Below are positions 1 through 7,067 of a stretch of 9,244 bases of DNA, piece by piece; positions within the stretch are counted from its first letter, which is position 1, and each line of letters begins with the position of its first letter. The notes under the pieces were generated by a model. It ran no database searches and was not told where the DNA came from. It was given only the letters and a program-made list of their open reading frames with translations. This DNA is from an uncultured Lachnospiraceae bacterium (GTDB taxonomy: Bacteria > Bacillota_A > Clostridia > Lachnospirales > Lachnospiraceae). Location: contig CADCIU010000075.1 of NCBI GenBank assembly GCA_902801585.1, positions 1-9,244 on the forward strand. Reading direction: 5' to 3'. The position numbers and the translations under genes are program-made.

Positions 1-248
1 CGGCCTGCAGCATGGGTGTTTGCCGCTCGGCGAGCCGCATCGCGATCTTCCATGAGAACAAGGTCAATATGATCAACCGCCTGACGACTCTGATCGGCGG
101 CAGTGAAGTAAATATCTCTGAGATGACCAGTAAATCCAAGGGAGACGTCGAGTATACGATGTTTGACCTGGACGCTCCGATCAGCAAGGAGCTGGTGGAC
201 AAAATATCGCAGATCCCCAGCGTATGGAGAGTAAGGATCATTAAATAA
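1..248 (+). CDS. serA: D-3-phosphoglycerate dehydrogenase, C-terminal ACT domain (5' end outside window)
   Basis: This is the last 81 codons of a gene whose start lies before the window; the first whole codon is at position 3 and the stop is TAA at 246-248. The product would oxidise 3-phosphoglycerate with NAD, the first step of serine synthesis in the cytoplasm. What is visible is the linker ACSMGVCRSASRIAIF followed by an ACT-type regulatory fold (HENKVNMINRLTTLI, then a VNISEMTSKSKGD turn and a final VWRVRIIK strand). This arrangement is characteristic of the short clostridial PGDH form of about 385-390 residues, in which the ACT domain follows the catalytic domain directly. The catalytic and NAD-binding domains cannot be seen, so the assignment rests on the tail alone. 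A related dehydrogenase with an ACT tail is the only realistic alternative. A strong terminator follows 17 bp later, so this is the last gene of its transcript. Confidence 0.85.
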   Translation, partial: ACSMGVCRSASRIAIFHENKVNMINRLTTLIGGSEVNISEMTSKSKGDVEYTMFDLDAPISKELVDKISQIPSVWRVRIIK

Positions 249-265
249 GCAATATGGATGATAAA

Positions 266-321
266 AGAGGCTGTAAAGAAATGGGGGGGGGATGCCTCCA
301 GAGCTTTGCGGCTTCTTTTTT
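266..321 (+). terminator. Rho-independent terminator after serA
   Basis: The left arm AGAGGCTGTAAAG (266-278) pairs over 13 positions with CTTTGCGGCTTCT (304-316), using three G-U wobbles and no mismatch. A run of six T (316-321) follows. The loop contains nine consecutive G (283-291) and a small internal GGGG/CCTCC pairing. The position just after the serA stop and before an independent gene fits transcription termination. Confidence 0.82.
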
Positions 322-452
322 GCTGAATGCAGTTCAATGCAACATTTTGCCAAGTTTTCAGTTATACTTGGTTAATAGAGACCGGACACACAGTTTACAC
401 AGACAGGCTTTATATTGTCCGAGAGGCCTTTTCATGTTGGAAGGAACAGACT

Positions 453-1838
453 ATGGATGAAAGAAATAATATGAACGAATATCTCAAATGGAGGGGTGAC
501 CTGACTTTTGACAGGGATCCGTTCAATGATGTTGATAATCTGATCCTGGCTCAGCTGGCTTACGTGGATTATGACGGCATAGTCTTCGAGTCCAGGGATT
601 ATCCGATGCCGATCAAAGACGTCTGCCGCAGATACTGGGAGATCCATACCGTAGAGGAAATAAGAAACAGAGAGAGCTTTTCCAAGCGCTCTCCTTTCCT
701 GCTCAGGCCTGCTGCGGAGAGTAAGCGGTTTGGAAACACGAAGATGTGCGGCTATGTCAATTTTGTGAGCAAGAGCGCTGAGGCGCAGATGTCTGCTGTC
801 CAGTTTGAGCTTGAGGACGGAACGGTCTATGTGGCGTTTCGCGGCACCGATGAGACCCTGGTCGGCTGGAAGGAGGACTTCAATCTCTCTTACATGTCCA
901 GTACGGAGGGGCAGAAGCTTGCGGTCGATTATTTGAGGAAGAACTTCAGCGATACGACGCTGAAACTGAGAGTGGGAGGCCACTCGAAGGGAGGAAACTT
1001 TGCCGCGTTCGCGTCATCCTTCGCGGGAGCCCGGGTTCAGAAACAGATCCTGGCAGTATATTGCAATGACTCTCCGGGATTCAGAGACGAAGTTACATCC
1101 AGGCCCGAATACAAAGAGATCATGGACCGCACGATCAACATAATCCCCCAGGACTCCATTATCGGGCGTCTCCTCAATGGGGGACGAAGCGCGACCGTTG
1201 TAAGGAGCAGCCGGAAGGGAATCATGCAGCACGACGCGCTGTCGTGGGAAGTGCTGGGAAACCGCTTTGTCAACACACAGAGGTCGGGAGACAGCATTTA
1301 TCTTGAAAAGGTGCTGAATGAGTGGCTTGAGAATGTCGACGACGCGGCACGGCGGGTCTTTGTGGATCAGATCTTCGGGATCCTGCAGGCGCTGGGCGCC
1401 GACACCTTGAAGGATATGAAAGATATCAGCCTCAGAGACCTGGCGGACGCGATCCAGATGGTGAAGGGGCTTCCCAAAGAGCAGCAGTCGGAGATGTCCG
1501 ATGTGATCAAAAAGCTCGTCGCCAGCGGCAGCAAGAACTTCTATGAGGAGATGGAGCAGAGAGACGGGCTCGTCCCTGATGTGTTCAAGAAACTGCTGGA
1601 GCTGAAGGGAAAGATCAGCGAGGCCAGAAAGACAGCGGAGTACGCCAGACTCGGAGTGCAGGCGGCAAGGGCGCAGAGAGCGCAGCTGACTAAAGAGGAT
1701 ACCGAAGAAGTGCAGCCGGCGGAAGAGAATAGCGAAAAAGCGCTCTTAATGGAAGAACTCGCAAAAAGAGCGCTGAAAGAAGGAATTTTGATCGGGGACG
1801 GCAAAACAGATGACACAGATGGAGAAGATCCGCAGTAA
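453..1838 (+). CDS. Mbeg1-like / DUF2974 lipase-fold protein
   Basis: A 461-residue protein with an alpha/beta-hydrolase core of the Mbeg1-like (DUF2974) family, whose substrate is unknown. The nucleophile elbow GHSKGG (residues 176-181, Ser178) fits GxSxG. Other family-like stretches are FRGTDETLVGWKEDFN before it, CNDSPGF (Asp206), IIPQDSIIG (Asp234) and a GIMQHDALSW segment with His260, which supplies candidates for the rest of a triad. The last 140 residues or so are charged and helical (ARLGVQAARAQRAQ, then a Glu-rich tail). No signal peptide or membrane segment is seen, so it is probably cytoplasmic. The frame stays open back to an ATG at 327, but ATG 453 is preferred: it has AAGGA at 441-445 with seven bases of spacing, and the family's conserved sequence begins just after it. 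ATG 471 is a weaker choice. The gene overlaps the next one by 29 bp, suggesting translational coupling. No convincing promoter was found in 322-440. Confidence 0.83.
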   Translation: MDERNNMNEYLKWRGDLTFDRDPFNDVDNLILAQLAYVDYDGIVFESRDYPMPIKDVCRRYWEIHTVEEIRNRESFSKRSPFLLRPAAESKRFGNTKMCGYVNFVSKSAEAQMSAVQFELEDGTVYVAFRGTDETLVGWKEDFNLSYMSSTEGQKLAVDYLRKNFSDTTLKLRVGGHSKGGNFAAFASSFAGARVQKQILAVYCNDSPGFRDEVTSRPEYKEIMDRTINIIPQDSIIGRLLNGGRSATVVRSSRKGIMQHDALSWEVLGNRFVNTQRSGDSIYLEKVLNEWLENVDDAARRVFVDQIFGILQALGADTLKDMKDISLRDLADAIQMVKGLPKEQQSEMSDVIKKLVASGSKNFYEEMEQRDGLVPDVFKKLLELKGKISEARKTAEYARLGVQAARAQRAQLTKEDTEEVQPAEENSEKALLMEELAKRALKEGILIGDGKTDDTDGEDPQ

Positions 1839-2469
1839 AACTGCCGGACGGATACTGGAAGAGGTCAGTTCCGTTAAAAGAAAGAACGCAGTCCTGATCC
1901 CTCTGGTGGAGACCGGCGGAGAGCTCTGCATCCTGTTTGAGGTCCGCCAGACGGGGATCCGGCAGGGAGGCGAGATCTGCTTTCCGGGCGGAAGGATCGA
2001 GGAAAACGAGACCGCGGAGGAAGCTGCGGTCAGGGAGACGTCGGAGGAACTTCTGATCCCGCGTGGGAAGATCGAGGTGATCGCTCCCATGCATACCATG
2101 GCGGGACCGGGCGGCGCGAAGATCAGTTCCTGCCTCGGTATTTTGCATGATTACGAGGGGACCTTCTCCAAAGAGGAGGTTGAAAGGGTTTTCTGCGTGC
2201 CCCTGAGCTGGTTTGCGTCTCACGAGCCTCGGACCAGCGATGCGGCTATGGTAGTGAAGACGCCGGAGGATTTTCCCTATGAACTCCTGCCGGGCGGGGC
2301 GGACTACCCATGGCACAGAATCCCGCGCAGATTCTATTTCTACGAGAGCGAAGGCGGGGTGATCTGGGGGATCACGGCGCAGCTTCTGTACCATTGTCTG
2401 AAAGTGATCCTGGGGGACAATGCAGAAATGACGCATTCCGATCGGGAAGACCGGGGGATCCGCTCATGA
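1810..2469 (+). CDS. Nudix hydrolase, CoA-pyrophosphatase (NudL/YeaB) type
   Basis: A 219-residue cytoplasmic Nudix enzyme. The Nudix box runs from about residue 61 to 83: GRIEENE, seven residues, then RETSEELLI. The metal-binding REXXEE core is intact, but the Gly usual near the end of the box is Leu. Just before it, EVRQTGIRQGGEICFPGG (residues 44-61) matches the extra motif of Nudix enzymes that cleave coenzyme A to phosphopantetheine and 3',5'-ADP, so that activity is the best guess; another nucleoside-diphosphate substrate is possible. The start overlaps the preceding DUF2974 gene by 29 bp; GGGGA (1794-1798) is a loosely spaced ribosome site, and ATG 1819 is an alternative start. The stop overlaps the next start in ATGA, typical of an operon. 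Confidence 0.85.
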   Translation: MTQMEKIRSKTAGRILEEVSSVKRKNAVLIPLVETGGELCILFEVRQTGIRQGGEICFPGGRIEENETAEEAAVRETSEELLIPRGKIEVIAPMHTMAGPGGAKISSCLGILHDYEGTFSKEEVERVFCVPLSWFASHEPRTSDAAMVVKTPEDFPYELLPGGADYPWHRIPRRFYFYESEGGVIWGITAQLLYHCLKVILGDNAEMTHSDREDRGIRS

Positions 2470-3449
2470 AGCGCAGGCTTATATTTGCGGTGACGCGGGA
2501 GATGGCAGGAAAAAGCGTCAGGCAGTTCCTGCAGGAAGAACTCTCTTTCTCAGCACATCAGATCAGCAGGCTCAAATTCCAGGAGGAGGGGATCCGCATA
2601 GGCGGGGAGAAAGTCTATGTCAGCCATGTTCTTAAGGAAGGCGAAGTCCTGACGGTCGGGCTCACGGAACAGGTCCTCAGAAGAGATACGGAAGGCGGAA
2701 GACCGGGCAAGATCTGGGAGGCCCCGGCTCCGGAATTATCAAAATATCCCCTGCAGGTCCTGTACGAGGACAGTGACCTGCTGATCGTCAACAAGCCGGC
2801 AGGTATGGTCTGCCACCCCTCTCCCGGTCATTACAGCGATACGCTCGCCAATCAGGCTGCGGCGCATCTGGGCGGAACGGGCACCGCGATGGACATGAGG
2901 GTGACCGGAAGGCTGGACAGAGATACTTCGGGTATTGTGACTTTTGCCGGAAATTCGGAAGCGGCTGCGATGATCCAGAGGCAAAGGGAGGACGGAAGGC
3001 TGATCAAGATCTATCTGGCCCTTGCGGAAGGAAGATTTGAGCTGTCGGAGGGCGCTGTCGACTGCCCTCTTCGCAGAGAAGCACCGGGCTCCCCCCGCAT
3101 GATCTGCGCACCCGACGGAAAAACGGCGCGTACTTTTTACAGAGTGCTGGCAGAGACAGAGGGACCTGATGGTGATCCGAGGACACTGCTGGCCTGCCGG
3201 ATCGAGCACGGCAGAACACACCAGATAAGGGTCCACATGGCCCATATCGGACATCCCCTTGTGGGAGATCCGCTGTACGGAAACGGGACCTTGCGGGAAA
3301 CAATGGGTCTTCACGCCTGGAAGTTATCTCTGCAAAAACCTTTCGGAACGGAGCGGATTGAGATTACATCTGAGAAGCCCGGCTGGGCGGCGTTTTATAA
3401 AAACGAGCCGGATATACGCATTTTCGGGAAGCCATTTGTGAAAAATTGA
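2466..3449 (+). CDS. RluA-family RNA pseudouridine synthase
   Basis: A 327-residue enzyme that would isomerise uridine to pseudouridine in rRNA or tRNA; the target site cannot be told from sequence. Residues 12-65 or so form an S4-like RNA-binding domain (SVRQFLQEELSFSAHQISRL, then a KVYVSHVLKEGEVLTV strand). The catalytic domain starts at about residue 96 (QVLYEDSDLLIVNKPAGMVCHPS). The catalytic motif is GRLDRDTSG (148-156), with the nucleophile Asp151; family members usually have His where this one has Gly148. The C-terminal motif GRTHQIRVHMAHIGHPLVGD (249-268) is fully conserved. The start ATG 2466 overlaps the Nudix stop and has GGGGGA (2453-2458) seven bases upstream. The frame is open further upstream to 2310, but that part is a shadow of the Nudix gene. 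Confidence 0.92.
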   Translation: MKRRLIFAVTREMAGKSVRQFLQEELSFSAHQISRLKFQEEGIRIGGEKVYVSHVLKEGEVLTVGLTEQVLRRDTEGGRPGKIWEAPAPELSKYPLQVLYEDSDLLIVNKPAGMVCHPSPGHYSDTLANQAAAHLGGTGTAMDMRVTGRLDRDTSGIVTFAGNSEAAAMIQRQREDGRLIKIYLALAEGRFELSEGAVDCPLRREAPGSPRMICAPDGKTARTFYRVLAETEGPDGDPRTLLACRIEHGRTHQIRVHMAHIGHPLVGDPLYGNGTLRETMGLHAWKLSLQKPFGTERIEITSEKPGWAAFYKNEPDIRIFGKPFVKN

Positions 3450-3466
3450 CCAAGATACAGTATAAT
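3436..3466 (+). promoter_or_regulatory. Possible promoter for the HAD-larBC genes
   Basis: A perfect -10 box TATAAT lies at 3461-3466, in the short gap after the pseudouridine synthase stop. The best upstream match is TTGTGA at 3436-3441, four of six to the -35 consensus, with a long 19-bp spacer. TTGACC at 3446-3451 is closer to consensus but only nine bases away. Transcription would start near 3473, just before the AGGAGG at 3474-3479. Read-through from the upstream genes is equally possible. Confidence 0.4.
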
Positions 3467-3491
3467 GTACAGCAGGAGGCGAGGACAGGGA

Positions 3492-4328
3492 ATGTCGGAG
3501 CGGGATATTACGAGAACAGAATATCGTGTGAACATTGATCCCGAGGGGATCATACCGCGGATCAGGAACTTCTGCCTGGACATGGACGGCACGGTCTATC
3601 TGGATAATCTCTGGATTGACGGAGCCAAGGACTTTCTGGCGGAGCTCACAGCTACGGGCAGAAAGTACTGTTTTATGACAAATAATTCCTCCAAGAGCGC
3701 GTCGATCTATGTTGAGAAGCTCCTTAATATGGGCCTTGTGATCGATCCGGAGAAGCAGCTGATCACTTCCGGACACGCGACGGTGGATTATCTCAAACGG
3801 AAATATCCGGGAAAGCGCATCTATCTCTTCGGAAATCCGATGGTGAAGATGGAGTTTGAGGCCAGAGGCGTTCTGATCGACGAGGAGCATCCGGATATGG
3901 TGGTCACCAGCTTCTGCACGAGTTTCCACTACAGAGACCTGTGCAGGCTCTGCGATCTGGTCAGGGAGGGACTTCCCTATGTGGCTACACACCCGGATTT
4001 CAACTGCCCGACGAAGACCGGTTTTATTCCGGACATCGGATCGCTCAGCGCGTATGTGGAGGCGTCCACCGGGCGCAGGCCGGACAAGGTGGTAGGAAAG
4101 CCCGAGGCGGAGATCATTGAGTACGCGATGAGGACCATGGGGGCGAAGCCTGAGGAGTCCTGTGTTGTAGGAGACCGGCTTTACACGGATGTGAAATCCG
4201 GCGTGAACAACGGGCTGTACGGCATCTTTGTACTGAGCGGCGAGGCACAGCTGAAGGACCTGCCGGATTCGGATGTTAAGCCGCATCTGATCTTTGATTC
4301 GGTGAAAGAGATCATACCGTATCTCTGA
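3492..4328 (+). CDS. HAD-superfamily IIA hydrolase (NagD / p-nitrophenylphosphatase-like)
   Basis: A 278-residue phosphatase of HAD subfamily IIA. All four HAD motifs are visible: DMDGT (residues 30-34, nucleophile Asp30 and acid Asp32), TNNSS (63-67), the Lys in VVGKPEAE (Lys203), and GDRLYTD (227-233, with the two metal-binding Asp). The cap domain lies between motifs II and III, as in NagD. Known relatives dephosphorylate nucleotides or sugar phosphates such as UMP; this one's substrate is not determined. The frame is open to ATG 3465, but that codon lies in the -10 box and has no ribosome site. ATG 3492 follows a purine-rich stretch (AGGAGG 3474-3479, GAGG 3481-3484) and is preferred. larB begins 36 bp after the stop with no terminator between, so they are probably cotranscribed. 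Confidence 0.88.
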   Translation: MSERDITRTEYRVNIDPEGIIPRIRNFCLDMDGTVYLDNLWIDGAKDFLAELTATGRKYCFMTNNSSKSASIYVEKLLNMGLVIDPEKQLITSGHATVDYLKRKYPGKRIYLFGNPMVKMEFEARGVLIDEEHPDMVVTSFCTSFHYRDLCRLCDLVREGLPYVATHPDFNCPTKTGFIPDIGSLSAYVEASTGRRPDKVVGKPEAEIIEYAMRTMGAKPEESCVVGDRLYTDVKSGVNNGLYGIFVLSGEAQLKDLPDSDVKPHLIFDSVKEIIPYL

Positions 4329-4364
4329 AGACCGATCATCGGAGACAGATGACGAGGAGCGATT

Positions 4365-5132
4365 ATGGAAGCAAGAGAAATACTGGAACTGGTGAAAAAC
4401 GGTTCAATGAGCGTCGAGGAGGCGGAGGGCTTTTTTCGCAGGCAGCCATTCGAGGACATGGGGTATGCCAAGCTGGACCTGCACCGCAGAATACGATCCG
4501 GATTTCCGGAAGTGATCTTCTGCAGCGGCAAACCTGACGAATTTCTTATAAATATCTTTCAGAGAATGGCGGAGAATGAAGGTCAGGCCTTCGGCACCAG
4601 AGCAACTGCTGAGCAGTACGAGATGGTCAGAAAGGTGATCCCGGATATACAGTACGATCCTGTCTCGCGGATCCTGAAGCTGGAGAGGACTCCCAAAGAG
4701 AAAAAAGGTCTTATTGCGGTGGTCACCGGCGGCACGGCGGACATCCCCGTGGCTGAGGAGGCGGCGCAGACTGCGGAATATTTTGGCTCAAAGGTGGAAC
4801 GGATCTACGATGTGGGAGTCAGCGGGATCCATCGGCTGCTCTCGCAGACGCAGAGGATCCAGGAGGCCAACTGCATTGTTGCGGTGGCCGGCATGGAGGG
4901 CGCGCTGGCAAGTGTAGTGGGAGGCCTGGTGAGCAACCCGGTCATCGCGGTGCCGACTTCCGTGGGATACGGAGCGAATTTCGGCGGCCTTTCGGCCCTG
5001 ATGACAATGATCAATTCATGCGCGAACGGGATCGCGGTAGTGAATATCGACAATGGATACGGAGCAGGTTATATGGCGACACAGATCAACCGCCTGGCCT
5101 GCGGAGGGAATAAATCGGATGCAAAACAGTGA
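4365..5132 (+). CDS. larB: LarB, nickel-pincer cofactor biosynthesis carboxylase/hydrolase
   Basis: A 255-residue cytoplasmic enzyme. LarB uses CO2 to carboxylate nicotinic acid adenine dinucleotide at C5 of the pyridinium and then cleaves off AMP, the first step toward the nickel-pincer nucleotide cofactor of lactate racemase and related enzymes. The N-terminal part has GYAKLDLHRRIRSGFPEVIF (33-52), the LarB signature. The C-terminal half resembles the PurE/AIR-carboxylase fold: VVTGGTADIPVAEEA (119-133), VAGMEGALASVVGGL and PTSVGYGANFGGLSAL. Glu178 in GMEG and Cys219 in INSCANG match, by my recollection, the catalytic Glu and Cys of the Lactiplantibacillus enzyme. GAGGAG (4354-4359), five bases before ATG 4365, fixes the start. 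The gene overlaps larC by 14 bp, so the two are almost certainly translated together. Confidence 0.94.
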   Translation: MEAREILELVKNGSMSVEEAEGFFRRQPFEDMGYAKLDLHRRIRSGFPEVIFCSGKPDEFLINIFQRMAENEGQAFGTRATAEQYEMVRKVIPDIQYDPVSRILKLERTPKEKKGLIAVVTGGTADIPVAEEAAQTAEYFGSKVERIYDVGVSGIHRLLSQTQRIQEANCIVAVAGMEGALASVVGGLVSNPVIAVPTSVGYGANFGGLSALMTMINSCANGIAVVNIDNGYGAGYMATQINRLACGGNKSDAKQ

Positions 5133-6507
5133 TAAGATCCTTTATCTGGAATGCGGGACAGGAATCAGCGGCGACATGGCTGTGGCCGCGATGCTCGATC
5201 TGGGGGCGGATCAGGAGAAACTCCTGAAGGTCCTGGAGGGGATTCCCGGACATGGCTTCAAGGTGCAGATCAGCAGAGTGAAGAAAGCGGGAATAGACTG
5301 CTGTGACTTCAATGTGATCCTCGATGAGGAACATGACGGTCATGATCACGATATGGAGTACCTGTACGGACATCTCGATGGGGAAGGCGGGCATTCTGCT
5401 CACACGCATAGCCACGACCATGACCATCACCATGATCATGGCGACGACCATGACCATCACCATGATCATGACCACGACCATGAACATCATCATGATCACC
5501 CGCATAGTCACCATCATCACCATACAGGAATGAAAGAGATCCGGGAGATCATCGGAAATTTGGAAATGACAGAAGGGGCCAGGGCCCTGGCGCTGCGGAT
5601 CTTTGAGATCCTGGCACAGGCTGAGTCCGAGGCACACGGAGTACCTGTCGATGAAGTGCATTTCCACGAAGTGGGAGCGATCGATTCTATCGTCGACATT
5701 GTGGCGGCGGCGGTATGTTTCGACGATCTCGGGATCAGGAATGTGGCTGTGACGGGGATCGCGGAGGGAAGCGGCACGGTGCGCTGCCAGCACGGGATCC
5801 TGCAGGTACCTGTACCTGCGGTGGCGAATATAGCGAAGGCGCACAGGCTGCCGATGCAGTTCACTTCCAGAAAAGGAGAACTGGTAACTCCGACGGGGGC
5901 TGCTATTGTGGCAGCGCTGATGACCCGCGGGGATCTGCCGGAGCGCTTTGTGATCGAAAAAACCGGACTCGGCGCCGGAAAGAGGGAATATGAGATTCCC
6001 AGTATCCTGCGGGCGATGGTGATCGAATCCGGCAGCCAGGCGAATAAAGCCGGACACAGGGAAGATACCGTGTGGAAACTGGAGTGTGACATTGATGACA
6101 GCACGGGTGAGCAGCTCGGTTACGCGCTGGAGAAACTCTATCAGGAGGGCGCGCGGGAAGCTCATTTCGCACCGGTCTTTATGAAGAAGAACAGGCCGGG
6201 GTGGGAACTCACGGTGATCTGCGACAGGGAGCATCTTCAGAAACTGGAAGATGTGATCTTTAGTCAGACGACTACCATCGGGATCCGGAGACAGGAGATG
6301 GAGCGCACTGTTTTGACAAGGAAAACGGTGGACGTGAAGACCCGGTTCGGGGTGATCCCCGTAAAAGTCAGCGGGGAAGGTACTTACAAGAGGGTCCATC
6401 CGGAGTATGAAATAGTCAGCGGAGCGGCGTCGGAGCACGGAGTTCCTTTCGGTGCGGTCTACGATGAAGTGTTGACAATGGCATATAGAAATGATGATAT
6501 TTCTTAG
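5119..6507 (+). CDS. larC: LarC, nickel insertion protein (cyclometallase) with His-rich insert
   Basis: A 462-residue protein that inserts nickel into the sulfur-bearing pyridinium intermediate in a CTP-dependent reaction, the last step of nickel-pincer nucleotide synthesis. Conserved stretches are ECGTGISGDM (11-20), VHFHEVGAIDS (180-190), TPTGAAI (257-263), CDIDDSTGEQ (323-332) and MKKNRPGWE (355-363). Residues 72-135 are a low-complexity segment with 30 His, mixed with Asp, inserted before the HFHEVG domain; it is very likely a nickel-binding or storage tail. In L. plantarum the protein is split into LarC1 and LarC2 joined by programmed frameshifting; here the frame is continuous. GGAGGG (5103-5108) ten bases before ATG 5119 sets the start inside the larB end. 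The frame is open back to 5053, but that part only shadows larB. A sigma-factor gene follows after 20 bp. Confidence 0.94.
   Translation: MQNSDKILYLECGTGISGDMAVAAMLDLGADQEKLLKVLEGIPGHGFKVQISRVKKAGIDCCDFNVILDEEHDGHDHDMEYLYGHLDGEGGHSAHTHSHDHDHHHDHGDDHDHHHDHDHDHEHHHDHPHSHHHHHTGMKEIREIIGNLEMTEGARALALRIFEILAQAESEAHGVPVDEVHFHEVGAIDSIVDIVAAAVCFDDLGIRNVAVTGIAEGSGTVRCQHGILQVPVPAVANIAKAHRLPMQFTSRKGELVTPTGAAIVAALMTRGDLPERFVIEKTGLGAGKREYEIPSILRAMVIESGSQANKAGHREDTVWKLECDIDDSTGEQLGYALEKLYQEGAREAHFAPVFMKKNRPGWELTVICDREHLQKLEDVIFSQTTTIGIRRQEMERTVLTRKTVDVKTRFGVIPVKVSGEGTYKRVHPEYEIVSGAASEHGVPFGAVYDEVLTMAYRNDDIS
5413..5502 (+). repeat. Three tandem copies of a 30-bp unit encoding His-Asp decapeptides in larC
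   Basis: Three in-frame 30-bp units encode HDHDHHHDHG, DDHDHHHDHD and HDHEHHHDHP. The first two copies share 27 identical consecutive bases (5414-5440 and 5444-5470), and the third is diverged (5474-5500). The flanking codons are also His-rich, giving 30 His in residues 72-135. Near-identity at the DNA level, including third positions, points to recent duplication by slippage rather than selection on protein alone. Confidence 0.9.
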
Positions 6508-6527
6508 CAGAAAGGCGGAGTAAGACT

Positions 6528-7067
6528 GTGAAAACTTTTAGTGTAATCAGAAACAAACCGGATTTTGCGGAAGTATATGAGCAGGAGTATTCTTACGTGT
6601 ACAACTACATCTATATGCAGGTGATGCACAGAGAGAATACGGAAGACCTGGTAAGTGATATATTCATGAGGGCGATGTCCCATTACGACAGTTTCGACCC
6701 CTCAAAGGCATCGGTGCGCACATGGCTGTGCACGATCGCGAGGAACTGCCTGATCGATTATTTCCGCAAGAACGGTCGGAGAAAGACTGAGAATCTGGAC
6801 GACGCTCCGGAGCCCTCAGCAGTTGATGAGTATGACATCCTTAAAAATCCGATCAACAAGGAAGTATACCGGCTGCTTGAGAAACTCAGCGATGAGGAGA
6901 GGGAACTGCTCAGCATGATCTATGTGCAGGAGCTCAAGAACCCGCAGATCGGAGAGATCCTGGGCATCAATGCCAAGGCTGTAAGCGAAAGACACAGGCG
7001 CCTTCTGGCAAAACTGCGTGCGATGGAAAAAGGAAAGAACAGCGGAGATTTTCTCGACTACTCGTAA
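6528..7067 (+). CDS. ECF-like sigma-70 family RNA polymerase sigma factor
   Basis: A 179-residue protein with only sigma regions 2 and 4, the layout of extracytoplasmic-function sigma factors, which direct RNA polymerase to a dedicated promoter set. Region 2 spans about 14-82 (VYEQEYSYVYNYIY, then TEDLVSDIFMRAMSHYDSF and VRTWLCTIARNCLIDYFRK). A linker rich in Asp and Pro follows. Region 4 spans about 113-165 (LLEKLSDEERELLSMIY, then the helix-turn-helix NPQIGEILGINAKAVSERHR). The start is GTG 6528, supported by GGCGGAG (6514-6520) with seven bases of spacing. It lies 20 bp after larC with no terminator between, so it may be expressed from the lar transcript. No membrane anti-sigma gene follows, which is unusual for this class. 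Instead an RsbW-type ATPase gene is convergent 35 bp away. Its target promoters are unknown. Confidence 0.9.
   Translation: MKTFSVIRNKPDFAEVYEQEYSYVYNYIYMQVMHRENTEDLVSDIFMRAMSHYDSFDPSKASVRTWLCTIARNCLIDYFRKNGRRKTENLDDAPEPSAVDEYDILKNPINKEVYRLLEKLSDEERELLSMIYVQELKNPQIGEILGINAKAVSERHRRLLAKLRAMEKGKNSGDFLDYS

Noticed and set aside
322..440. Promoter for the DUF2974 gene
   Set aside because: TATACT (363-368), TTTACA (394-399) and TATATT (411-416) occur, but none has a partner at proper spacing, so no call is made.
254..460. A 68-codon frame covering the gap between serA and the DUF2974 gene
   Set aside because: It runs through the terminator hairpin and its poly-G loop, has no ribosome site, and the product shows no recognisable features.
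1690..2436. A 248-codon antisense frame opposite the Nudix gene
   Set aside because: The Nudix box on the plus strand explains the coding signal; the reverse product has no recognisable motif.
3324..4286. A 320-codon antisense frame opposite the HAD phosphatase
   Set aside because: The plus-strand protein has all four HAD motifs; the antisense frame has no domain and is a codon-bias shadow.
4332..4342. Palindrome CCGATCATCGG between the HAD gene and larB
   Set aside because: It is only 11 bp, has no T run and no promoter nearby, so it is too short to call an operator or terminator.
5413..5502. Repeats in larC as a CRISPR array or noncoding satellite
   Set aside because: The units are contiguous without spacers, in frame, and encode a His-rich stretch typical of nickel proteins.
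5086..6438. A 450-codon open frame antisense to larC
   Set aside because: It lies wholly opposite the well-recognised LarC; its Met/Val-rich tract is just the reverse reading of the His codons, and no protein family is visible.
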